NCBI GenBank assembly: GCA_021734725.1
Contig: JAIPIM010000222.1
Span: forward strand, 1-6,816
Length of the DNA: 6,816 bases
Reading direction: 5' to 3'
DNA from: Minisyncoccota bacterium
GTDB lineage: Bacteria > Verrucomicrobiota > Lentisphaeria > Oligosphaerales > MVZH01
Part shown: one piece after another, positions 1-6,061 of the stretch
How the letters are laid out: each line of letters opens with the position of its first letter
Position numbering within the stretch: the first letter of the stretch is position 1
Translations under genes and position numbers: made by a program
The notes under the pieces: model-generated
Told to the model about the DNA's origin: nothing
What the model saw: the letters and a program-made list of their open reading frames with translations, nothing else
Database searches by the model: none

Positions 1-163
1 CGGAGCGGAGGCCGAACGCATCGGCATGAAGGGATCCCCGACCAAGGTCAAAAACATCGAAAGCGTTGTCTTGACAAGCACCGGGTTTGAAGAAATACCA
101 CCCACTGAAAAAGGCATTAATCAGCTGGTCCATGAGCTTATAGAGGATCATATACTGAGCTGA
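1..163 (+). CDS. etfB: Electron transfer flavoprotein beta subunit, C-terminal 53 residues (partial)
   Basis: Reading from base 2 gives an open frame of 53 residues ending in TGA at 161-163; the 5' part lies before the window. The fragment carries the segment IGMKGSPTKV, which matches the conserved C-terminal GLKGSPTKV-type motif of ETF beta subunits. It is followed by the usual short acidic/hydrophobic tail (ending EDHILS). EtfB binds AMP, or a second FAD in bifurcating forms, and pairs with EtfA in the soluble EtfAB heterodimer that accepts electrons from acyl-CoA dehydrogenases. The next gene is etfA, 60 nt downstream in the same direction, which is the classic etfB-etfA order. Whether this is the AMP or the bifurcating-FAD form cannot be judged, because the nucleotide-binding part is outside the window. 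Confidence 0.9.
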   Translation, partial: GAEAERIGMKGSPTKVKNIESVVLTSTGFEEIPPTEKGINQLVHELIEDHILS

Positions 164-223
164 TATCTCAACGTTTTCCTACAACAATTGCATATAACAA
201 TAAATCGACCGGGAACCGATCGT

Positions 224-1249
224 ATGAGCAAGAAAAAAACAGGTAATGTGTGGGTCTTCATCGAACAGGATGAGGGCAACATAGCGGACGTCAGCCTGGA
301 GCTGGTGTGCAAGGCGAAAGATCTTGCGACTGAACTCAATGTTAAGACTGAAGCGGTTATACTGGGCGGTACGATCGATAAACTGATCCCCACCCTTCAT
401 GAATACGGCTGTGACACGGTTTTTGCAGCCGCGGACGAGAGACTGGCGCATTTCTCCGCGATTCCTTATACCAAGGTAATCGTGGAATTGGTGAAGAAAC
501 ATAAGCCGAATATCTTCATGTTCGGAGCAACTCAGGTGGGACGATCCCTCGCACCACGCATCGCATCCAAGTTGTTGGCCGGATTGACGGCGGACTGTAC
601 CGAACTGCGTATCGATGACTTTGAAGACAAAGCGGCAAAAAAGACGTTCAAAAATAAGTTGATGCAGATTCGCCCGGCATTCGGGGGCAACATCATTGCG
701 ACGATCGCAAACTCATGGGAAGACCCGCAGATGGTCACCGTCCGGGAAGGCGTCATGCCGATGACCGAACCGGAAAAAGGGCGTCAAGGAGAGGTCGTCG
801 AGGTGACGGTGGAACTGGATGATGACGATTGCCTCCTCAAGCTGATTGACAGATTCAAAGAAGGAAAGAAGAGCAATCTGAAAAACGCGCAGATTATCGT
901 ATCCGGCGGCTATGGAGTCGGCAGCAAGGAGCAATTCCAACTGATCCGCCAGTTTGCGGACACCATCGGAGCGGAAGTTGGCGCCTCGCGTGCCGCCGTG
1001 GATGCCGGCTGGATCGATCACGATCATCAGGTCGGCCAGACCGGAGTGACAGTACGGCCACGTCTCTACATCGCCTGTGGAATCAGTGGATCGGTACAAC
1101 ATCGGGCCGGCATGCAGGACAGCGCAAAGATCGTGGCTATCAACAGTGATCCCGATGCCCCGATTTTCTCGGTGGCCGATTACGGTGTTGTAGGCGACCT
1201 GCACCAGGTTATCCCACAATTCATCAAGGCTTACAAAGCACGTACATAA
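224..1249 (+). CDS. etfA: Electron transfer flavoprotein alpha subunit
   Basis: This 341-aa protein is the FAD-binding subunit of EtfAB and shuttles electrons between an acyl-CoA dehydrogenase and a further acceptor. Residues 8 to about 200 form the N-terminal ETF domain, with a GRSLAPRIA...GLTADCTEL stretch at about 106-127. Residues about 220-341 form the FAD domain, with VGASRAAVDAG (252-262), QVGQTG (269-274), and the ETF-alpha signature starting LYIACGISG at 281, with QH at 292-293 and ending AIN at 305-307. An in-frame TTG at 188 would add 12 residues. I chose ATG 224 because GGGA at 211-214 precedes it at suitable spacing, family N-termini begin about here, and nothing resembling a Shine-Dalgarno precedes 188. 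No ferredoxin-like insertion is present. The SGG-R-G motif of most ETF alphas reads SGGYG here (Tyr230), and the Lys usual after QVGQTG is Val275. I recall both changes from Bacteroidetes-type EtfA, so they are probably a clade trait. Length is normal for the family. Confidence 0.96.
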   Translation: MSKKKTGNVWVFIEQDEGNIADVSLELVCKAKDLATELNVKTEAVILGGTIDKLIPTLHEYGCDTVFAAADERLAHFSAIPYTKVIVELVKKHKPNIFMFGATQVGRSLAPRIASKLLAGLTADCTELRIDDFEDKAAKKTFKNKLMQIRPAFGGNIIATIANSWEDPQMVTVREGVMPMTEPEKGRQGEVVEVTVELDDDDCLLKLIDRFKEGKKSNLKNAQIIVSGGYGVGSKEQFQLIRQFADTIGAEVGASRAAVDAGWIDHDHQVGQTGVTVRPRLYIACGISGSVQHRAGMQDSAKIVAINSDPDAPIFSVADYGVVGDLHQVIPQFIKAYKART

Positions 1250-1296
1250 ACGAATGCCGGAAGCCCTCTACTCACCAAACCGGAGAGCGACGAACC

Positions 1297-3018
1297 ATGC
1301 CTGAAAACTACTACTTAGACAACCCCGATATCGCATTTCAGCTTAAACATCTTGACCTGGAACAGGTGGTCGCCATGCGCGAACACGACTACGCACAGGC
1401 CGAGCAGTTCCCGGATGCACCGGAATCGCTGGACGACGCCATTGACAGCTATGACCAGGTCCTCGCCATGGTCGGTGAAATCTGCGGCGACCACATCGCT
1501 CCACGAGCTGAAGATGTCGACAAGGACGGTGCATCCCTGGAAAACGGTACGGTATCGTATGCGCCGGGAACCCGGGAAAACCTGGAAGACCTCGCCAAGG
1601 CACAGCTGATGGGCGTCATGATTCCGCGCCAATACGGTGGACTCAATATGCCGGTCACCGTCTATTCAATGATGACGGAAATGGTCTCTCGTGCCGATGC
1701 CAGCCTTCAAAATCTCTTCGGCCTGCAGGACATTGCCGAGACAATCAATCGCTTCGGGACGGAAGAGCAGAAGGCACACTACCTTCCGCAATTCGCCACG
1801 GGTGAGGCAGACGGAGCAATGGCACTGACCGAACCGGAAGCTGGAAGTGACTTGCAAGCCGTTCAGTTGAAAGCACACTACGACGAGAAAACCAATAAGT
1901 GGTACCTCAACGGCATGAAACGCTTCATCACCAACGGTTGTGCAAAAGTCCTGCTGGTTCTTGCCCGGTCGGAGGAAGGGACCAAAGACGGACGAGGCCT
2001 CTCGATGTTTGTCTGCGAACGCTGCCCCGAACTCGTGGTTCGGCGCATCGAAGACAAACTTGGCATTCACGGTTCACCTACCTGCGAACTGCAGTTCAAC
2101 GAGGTGCCCGCGGAAATCGTGGGAGCCCGACGACGCGGCCTGACCCGTTATGTCATGTCCCTTATGAACGGAGCGCGAGTGGCTATCAGTTCTCAGGCTC
2201 TCGGAGTAGCGGAAGCCGCGTACAGAGAAGCTCACGATTATGCCCGCGAACGTGAACAGTTCGGCAAACCCATTATCAAGTTCCCTGCTGTCTACGATAT
2301 GCTGACGCACGACAAAGTGCATATCATGGCCGCACGTGCATTGCTCTATGAAACAACACGGCAGGTGGACCTCCGTGACTGTTACGAAGAACGCAATGCA
2401 CAAGCCGACAAGCCCGACCCCATGATGCGGAAACTGGGCAAATATCACAGCCGAATCGCCGCCGCGCTTACGCCCCTGAGTAAAGCGTTCTGTACCGAAC
2501 TGGCCAACAAGGTCGCCTATGACTGCATCCAGATCCACGGGGGAACAGGATATATGCGGGACTTCCCGGCGGAACGCCTCTATCGCGATGCTCGGATTAC
2601 CAATATCTACGAAGGAACCACGCAACTGCAGTATGTCGCGGCCATCGGTGGAGTTATCCAACGCGTACTGGATCCCCTCATGGATGAACTAAGCCAGATG
2701 CCCTATGAAGGCAAACTGCGTCGCCTGGCCAGTGCCGTTGATATGGCACGGCAGAAAGTCCAGCGCGCCGCCCATTACGTTGATGACCGCGACGACAGTG
2801 AGTACTTCAGCCTCATGGCCGGACGGTTATGCGAAATGGAAATGAATACGTTCGCCTGCTATCTCCTCCTCAGAGACGCACTGAAAGATAAAAGGCGCGA
2901 GGCAGTAGCTGAATGTTTTGTGTCTGACACACGCATGCTGGTCGATGCATATTACGAAGTGGTCACCAGCGGTGATGTCAGCCTCATAGACGACCACGAA
3001 GACATCCTGGCGCTTTAG
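1297..3018 (+). CDS. Acyl-CoA dehydrogenase, long form with N- and C-terminal extensions
   Basis: This 573-aa flavoenzyme should oxidise an acyl-CoA to the 2,3-enoyl-CoA and hand electrons to the EtfAB encoded just upstream. The core (about 95-455) has the family signatures: ALTEPEAGSD at 176-185 and Q412-IHGGTGYM followed by R421...D431. The expected catalytic base is Glu439 in IYEGTTQLQ, the SCAD/MCAD position. The isovaleryl-CoA dehydrogenase position in helix G has Ala293 (NGARVAI) instead of Glu. The protein is about 190 residues longer than the usual ~380. About 75 residues precede the core, beginning with YYLDNPDIAFQL, and about 115 helical residues follow it. This resembles the extended acyl-CoA dehydrogenases I recall from Bacteroidetes and related anaerobes. 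GGAGAG at 1282-1287 is the ribosome binding site for ATG 1297. The gap to etfA is 47 nt, so it is probably the third gene of the etfBA operon. Substrate chain length cannot be read from sequence alone. Confidence 0.93.
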   Translation: MPENYYLDNPDIAFQLKHLDLEQVVAMREHDYAQAEQFPDAPESLDDAIDSYDQVLAMVGEICGDHIAPRAEDVDKDGASLENGTVSYAPGTRENLEDLAKAQLMGVMIPRQYGGLNMPVTVYSMMTEMVSRADASLQNLFGLQDIAETINRFGTEEQKAHYLPQFATGEADGAMALTEPEAGSDLQAVQLKAHYDEKTNKWYLNGMKRFITNGCAKVLLVLARSEEGTKDGRGLSMFVCERCPELVVRRIEDKLGIHGSPTCELQFNEVPAEIVGARRRGLTRYVMSLMNGARVAISSQALGVAEAAYREAHDYAREREQFGKPIIKFPAVYDMLTHDKVHIMAARALLYETTRQVDLRDCYEERNAQADKPDPMMRKLGKYHSRIAAALTPLSKAFCTELANKVAYDCIQIHGGTGYMRDFPAERLYRDARITNIYEGTTQLQYVAAIGGVIQRVLDPLMDELSQMPYEGKLRRLASAVDMARQKVQRAAHYVDDRDDSEYFSLMAGRLCEMEMNTFACYLLLRDALKDKRREAVAECFVSDTRMLVDAYYEVVTSGDVSLIDDHEDILAL

Positions 3019-3275
3019 AACAGTTGAGCGAAGCAACAAGCCCTCAGTTCGTCCTCAGAACGCCATGCCGCATGGAACCCGCAAGGGTCCAAAAGCATGT
3101 GTTGAACCAACCGGTTCGGCCCATGGTTCACTGCTCATATCGCTTGTAATCATCCTCCGGTCGGACATATTATGCAGGTTTCTCCGTATCAATCCGTCCA
3201 CAGAAAAACGACACGGACCACAACATGTGAGCACTGGCCGGAGACTGCGGCGGTGCAAGTTAGCAGGAATACAGT
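3019..3275. other. Non-coding stretch between the acyl-CoA dehydrogenase gene and ptsH
   Basis: This stretch of 257 nt has no convincing gene. Short open frames on both strands here have no ribosome binding site and no recognisable protein. It holds several small potential hairpins: CCATG/CATGG at 3063-3075; an imperfect GG(A)ACCC-GCAA-GGGTCC with a GNRA-type loop at 3074-3090; and TGAACCA at 3103-3109 with TGGTTCA at 3124-3130. The palindrome AACCGGTT lies at 3109-3116. None is followed by a T-run on the + strand, so there is no clear intrinsic terminator after the upstream gene. The 3' half carries the candidate ptsH promoter and leader. Confidence 0.6.
3144..3173 (+). promoter_or_regulatory. 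Candidate sigma70-type promoter for ptsHI
   Basis: TTGTAA at 3144-3149 matches the -35 consensus at 4 of 6 positions. TATTAT at 3168-3173 matches the -10 consensus at 5 of 6, with an 18-nt spacer. Transcription would start near 3180 and give a leader of about 95 nt before ptsH. The location, upstream of the first gene of a new block and after a long gap, supports it. The match is by eye, and the sigma consensus of this organism is unknown. Confidence 0.4.
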
Positions 3276-3300
3276 ATGGCCAGCGAGAAACCGCAGTCTC
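3241..3300 (+). promoter_or_regulatory. 10-bp perfect inverted repeat enclosing the ptsH RBS and start codon
   Basis: GAGACTGCGG at 3241-3250 is the exact reverse complement of CCGCAGTCTC at 3291-3300. In mRNA the arms would form a 10-bp stem with a 40-nt loop that contains the AGGA ribosome binding site (3265-3268) and the ATG of ptsH (3276). The 3' arm covers codons 6-9 of ptsH. It could influence translation of ptsH, or be a dyad for a DNA-binding protein. A 10-bp repeat at this spacing could also arise by chance in a window of this size, so a function is inference. Confidence 0.35.
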
Positions 3301-3557
3301 GAATATTTAAGATACGTAACCAGCTGGGTCTGCATGCGCGGCCGGCATCTTTGTTTGCTAAGACAGCGTCCACGTTTGACGCTGAAATTACCGTCCAGAA
3401 AGACGGCAACGTTATAAACGGCAAAAGCATCATGGGACTCATGATGCTGGCCGCCGAACAGGGCGCGTCACTCGAGGTTAGTGCAGCGGGTGAAGATGCA
3501 CCGGAGGCATTGAATGCTCTCGAAAAGCTCTTCGAAGACAAATTCGGCGAGGACTGA
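3276..3557 (+). CDS. ptsH: Phosphocarrier protein HPr
   Basis: This 93-aa cytosolic phosphocarrier takes a phosphate from enzyme I on a histidine and passes it to EIIA domains or regulatory targets. The active-site motif NQLGLHARPA is present, with His20 (equivalent to His15 of the well-studied HPrs). The regulatory-site motif NGKSIMGLM holds Ser51, exactly the spacing expected for Ser46. Conservation of this Ser with its surrounding residues suggests that an HPr kinase/phosphorylase is encoded elsewhere in the genome; that is inference. AGGA at 3265-3268, 7 nt before the ATG, is a good ribosome binding site. The first 5-6 residues are a slight extension relative to the shortest family members, and overall length is normal. 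ptsI follows 28 nt downstream, the usual gene pair. Confidence 0.96.
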   Translation: MASEKPQSRIFKIRNQLGLHARPASLFAKTASTFDAEITVQKDGNVINGKSIMGLMMLAAEQGASLEVSAAGEDAPEALNALEKLFEDKFGED

Positions 3558-3573
3558 CGGTAACCTGCAGTCC

Positions 3574-3588
3574 GAGGGTGTGCGCGTG
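3574..3588 (+). promoter_or_regulatory. Shine-Dalgarno and GTG start deciding the ptsI N-terminus
   Basis: GAGGG at 3574-3578 lies 7 nt before GTG 3586. From this GTG the protein begins V(M)-SGIGVSAG, which aligns with the SGI-x-ASPG start of enzyme I proteins. Every catalytic residue then falls one position short of its E. coli number. GTG 3580 is in frame but only 1 nt from the same Shine-Dalgarno. ATG 3514 has a strong GGAGG at 3503-3507, but it lies inside ptsH and would add a serine-rich stretch with no family counterpart. Confidence 0.55.
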
Positions 3589-5322
3589 TCCGGCATTGGA
3601 GTGTCAGCAGGCATTGTAATCGGCGAAGCCCTGCATGTGGGGCATGACGGATCGAACGTTGAAGAGATCGTCCTGGCGCCGGAGGAAGTGGACGATGAGG
3701 TCGCGCGCTTCCAGGAAGCATTGAAGGCCTCAGAAGAACAGCTCGAAGAAGTACGTGCACGCGCCGCCGAAGTACTCGGGGAAAAGGACGCCCGCATCTT
3801 TGATGCACACCTTATGCTGGTCGCCGACCAAGTGTTGATCGAAGAAGTTATCGAGACCATTCGAAATGAACGGCGCAACGCCGAATTCGTGTTTAACCAA
3901 GTCATCGAGCGCTACGGCCAGGCACTCAAGCAAGTCGACGACACCTACATTCGTGACCGCCTCGCCGACATACGGGATGTTGCCGATCGCGTGATTCGCA
4001 ACCTCAAAGGCGAGAAAGCAGTAGATCTCACCCGCCTCGATGCCCCAAAGATCGTCATTGCGCGTGACCTGTCCCCTTCCGATACCGCCTCCATGGACCG
4101 CGAAAATGTCATCGGCTTTGTTACCGCATTGGGCAGTCGCACCTCACATACAGCTATCATGGCACGGTCCATGAACATTCCGGCCGTCGTTGGAATTATG
4201 GATGCCTTGGATCAGATAAGGAACGGCGACGAACTGATATTGGACGGACTCAAGGGCGTTGTTATCATTCGACCGGACGACGAAACACGCCAAAGCTACA
4301 AGGAACGAATAAAATCCCAGATAGAATGGCTGAAAAAAATAGAAACCGAGGCCACACTTCCAACGGAAACAACCGATGGATTTCGCGTTCAGCTGGCAGC
4401 CAATATTGAACTTCCGGAGGAAGTGGAATCCATACGCAGTTCATACGGTGTAGGCATCGGACTTTTCCGAACTGAGTACCTGTTCATCAATCAAACCGAA
4501 CTGCCAAATGAAGAACAGCAGCTTGCTGCATACCGTAAAGTTGTTGAGGATATCTATCCGGAATCAACCATCATCCGTACATTGGATATCGGTGGCGACA
4601 AATTCATTTCAAACTTACGCGTGCCAAGTGACCTGAACCCCTTTCTCGGCATGCGGGCGATACGCTTCTGTCTCTCGCGCCCTGACATCTTTATGATTCA
4701 ACTGCGTGCCATCTTGCGCGCAAGCACACACGGCAAGGTGCGCATCCTTTTCCCCATGATTTCCACGATCGAGGAAGTGCAGCAGGCCCTGGACTACTTG
4801 CAGCAGGCACGCGCTGAACTCGACGCCGAAGGCATCCATTACAACCGGCACATGGACGTCGGAATCATGATAGAGGTCCCCGCAGCCGCACTCTTGGCCG
4901 ACCAACTCGCGCCGTATGTCGATTTCTTCAGCCTGGGAACCAACGACTTGATCCAATACGCACTGGCGGCAGACCGCGCAAATCCCGATATCGCATACCT
5001 CTATCAACCCAGTCATCCGTCAATCATTCGCTTGATCAAAGACGTGGTGCACGCCGCCTACGCCCATGGTAAATGGGTCAGTATCTGCGGGGAAATGGCA
5101 GGGGAACCGCTCCTCGTTCCACTGGTCCTCGGGCTTGGTATTCATGAACTCAGCATGGGGGCCGTTTCGATTGGACTGATCAAACGGCTGATCCGACGGA
5201 TGGCTATGCACGAAGCAGAACATTTGGTCGAAAAAGCCTTGGATTGCGGCACGGCAGCCGAAGTCCGGAAGTTGTGCGAAGACTTTGTCCAGAGGGTGGC
5301 GCCGGATCTCTTCCCTGGATAG
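3586..5322 (+). CDS. ptsI: Phosphoenolpyruvate-protein phosphotransferase (PTS enzyme I)
   Basis: Enzyme I autophosphorylates from phosphoenolpyruvate and phosphorylates HPr, the first step of the phosphotransferase chain in the cytosol. From GTG 3586 the protein has 578 aa, close to the usual 570-575. The N-terminal part has the HPr-binding helical region and the swivelling phosphohistidine domain, with GSRTSHTAIMARS carrying His188 (E. coli His189). The C-terminal TIM-barrel has the PEP-binding Arg295 in GLFRTEYLF, Arg331 in IRTLDIGGDK, Glu430 in MIEVPAA, Asp454 in GTNDL, Arg464 in AADRAN, and the catalytic Cys501 in SICGEMAG. All key residues are present, so it should be active. It lacks the N-terminal GAF domain of the nitrogen-type PtsP. 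A longer reading from ATG 3514 would give 602 aa and overlap ptsH by 44 nt. The spacing to ptsH suggests one transcript. No EII gene is in the window. Confidence 0.96.
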   Translation: MSGIGVSAGIVIGEALHVGHDGSNVEEIVLAPEEVDDEVARFQEALKASEEQLEEVRARAAEVLGEKDARIFDAHLMLVADQVLIEEVIETIRNERRNAEFVFNQVIERYGQALKQVDDTYIRDRLADIRDVADRVIRNLKGEKAVDLTRLDAPKIVIARDLSPSDTASMDRENVIGFVTALGSRTSHTAIMARSMNIPAVVGIMDALDQIRNGDELILDGLKGVVIIRPDDETRQSYKERIKSQIEWLKKIETEATLPTETTDGFRVQLAANIELPEEVESIRSSYGVGIGLFRTEYLFINQTELPNEEQQLAAYRKVVEDIYPESTIIRTLDIGGDKFISNLRVPSDLNPFLGMRAIRFCLSRPDIFMIQLRAILRASTHGKVRILFPMISTIEEVQQALDYLQQARAELDAEGIHYNRHMDVGIMIEVPAAALLADQLAPYVDFFSLGTNDLIQYALAADRANPDIAYLYQPSHPSIIRLIKDVVHAAYAHGKWVSICGEMAGEPLLVPLVLGLGIHELSMGAVSIGLIKRLIRRMAMHEAEHLVEKALDCGTAAEVRKLCEDFVQRVAPDLFPG

Positions 5323-5491
5323 ATATCTCTGCAACCGCCAAAAGAGCTGAAGCTCATCCGACATAGGCACGATCATGGGCGCGATACCGTTGCGCATTGC
5401 GTCTGGATAAATGCCCGTGTTCGTACTTTCCCTGGAAGGCAGTTTACCATTAAGTCCACACCCGCTGAACCCCGGAGTGACACCATCTCAT
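5323..5491. other. Intergenic region between ptsI and the NusG-like gene
   Basis: This stretch of 169 nt has no recognised gene. A small hairpin GAGC-TGAA-GCTC lies at 5344-5355, and GCGC arms lie at 5379-5382 and 5392-5395. Neither is strong or followed by T residues, so neither qualifies as a terminator. I saw no good -35/-10 pair. The next gene may be read through from ptsHI or have a promoter I cannot recognise. An in-frame ATG at 5411 could extend the NusG-like protein into this region, but the added residues are Pro/Leu-rich and unlike the family. Confidence 0.5.
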
Positions 5492-6016
5492 ATGCCTGAG
5501 ATCATACAGCAAGAAGACAGCCGTTGGACAGCCGTTCACACACGGCCGCGTTGCGAGAAAATCGTTGCCAAGTACTGCTGCCGGCACAACATTAATCATT
5601 ACTTACCGTTGCGGCGTCGCGCCAAGCGATATCAACGACGAACGGTGGAAACGTTTCTTCCGTTATTCCCCGGATATGTCTTTGTTCAGGTTAGCGCGGA
5701 ACAACGCTCCGTCGTGATGCATTCTGGACGCGTAGCCGCATTGTTGCCCACGGACGACGCCAGCGAAATCCGCCTCATCGAGGAACTGCGCACAATCCAG
5801 GCAATGGAAAACGCAACACTCGCGGCTGAATTGGTCGTCCAGCCTGAGTTGGTCCCCGGCAAACCTGTCCTCATTACCAAGGGCCCCCTGCAGGGAACCA
5901 ATGGGATCGTCGAACGGCGCCACCACAAGACCCGTGTGACAGTCAATGTGGATTTACTGGGCCAGTCCGTATCCGTCGATCTGGACATGGAGGAAGTGAA
6001 CGCGGAGGACGAGTGA
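5492..6016 (+). CDS. NusG/RfaH-family transcription elongation (antitermination) factor paralogue
   Basis: This 174-aa protein has the two-domain layout of NusG-type factors. The NGN domain (about 11-105) begins RWTAVHTRPRCEKIVAKY and contains HYLPL (36-40) and LFPGYVFV (58-65), the parts that contact RNA polymerase in the family. A linker at about 106-119 leads to a C-terminal KOW domain (120 to about 168) with PGKPVLITKGPLQGTNGIVE. Such proteins bind elongating RNA polymerase and suppress pausing or termination, or couple to the ribosome. The NGN domain is rich in Arg (RRRAKRYQRR at 41-50). The gene is not beside secE or rplK/rplA, where housekeeping nusG normally sits, so it is more likely a specialised paralogue (RfaH, LoaP or UpxY type). 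Its target operon is unknown, and the next gene is on the other strand. I chose ATG 5492 because the domain starts soon after and GGAGTGA (5474-5480) precedes it. GTG 5477 and ATG 5411 are alternatives, the latter giving 201 aa. Confidence 0.85.
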   Translation: MPEIIQQEDSRWTAVHTRPRCEKIVAKYCCRHNINHYLPLRRRAKRYQRRTVETFLPLFPGYVFVQVSAEQRSVVMHSGRVAALLPTDDASEIRLIEELRTIQAMENATLAAELVVQPELVPGKPVLITKGPLQGTNGIVERRHHKTRVTVNVDLLGQSVSVDLDMEEVNAEDE

Positions 6017-6061
6017 GTCACAAAAGTCGGGGGTTCCAGCCTGGATCATGCACCATTCAGA
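6017..6061. other. 45-nt convergent intergenic gap without clear terminator
   Basis: The stops of the NusG-like gene (+) and the isoprenyl synthase gene (-) are separated by 45 nt. The only foldable element is the short TCCA-GCC-TGGA at about 6038-6048, which is too weak for an intrinsic terminator, and no T-run follows it on either strand. Termination may be Rho-dependent or lie inside the opposing genes. Confidence 0.4.

Noticed and set aside
188..223. TTG 188 as the etfA start
   Set aside because: It has no Shine-Dalgarno, and the added residues (HITINRPGTDR) are not part of the ETF fold; ATG 224 fits better.
713..1219. Long minus-strand open frame opposite etfA
   Set aside because: It lies wholly antisense to a strongly conserved gene, has no recognisable domain, and its composition is what the codon bias of etfA would generate.
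2074..2661. 195-codon minus-strand open frame opposite the acyl-CoA dehydrogenase
   Set aside because: Antisense shadow of conserved catalytic-domain codons; no ribosome binding site or known motif.
3074..3130. Hairpins considered as an intrinsic terminator after the acyl-CoA dehydrogenase gene
   Set aside because: The stems are short or bulged and none is followed by a T-run on the + strand.
3055..3417. Small open frames on both strands in the acd-ptsH gap and overlapping the start of ptsH
   Set aside because: No ribosome binding sites and low-complexity basic translations; one runs out of frame through the conserved HPr active-site region.
3675..4430. Repeated CCGGAGGAAGTGGA within ptsI (near 3679 and 4414)
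   Set aside because: Both copies encode Pro-Glu-Glu-Val in frame within a conserved gene; a chance coding coincidence is more likely than a repeat element.
5344..5395. Hairpins after ptsI considered as a terminator
   Set aside because: The stems are only about 4 bp and no T-run follows.
5411..5491. N-terminal extension of the NusG-like protein from ATG 5411
   Set aside because: The extra 27 residues are Pro/Leu-rich, do not resemble the NGN domain, and no good ribosome binding site precedes 5411. It is kept only as an alternative.
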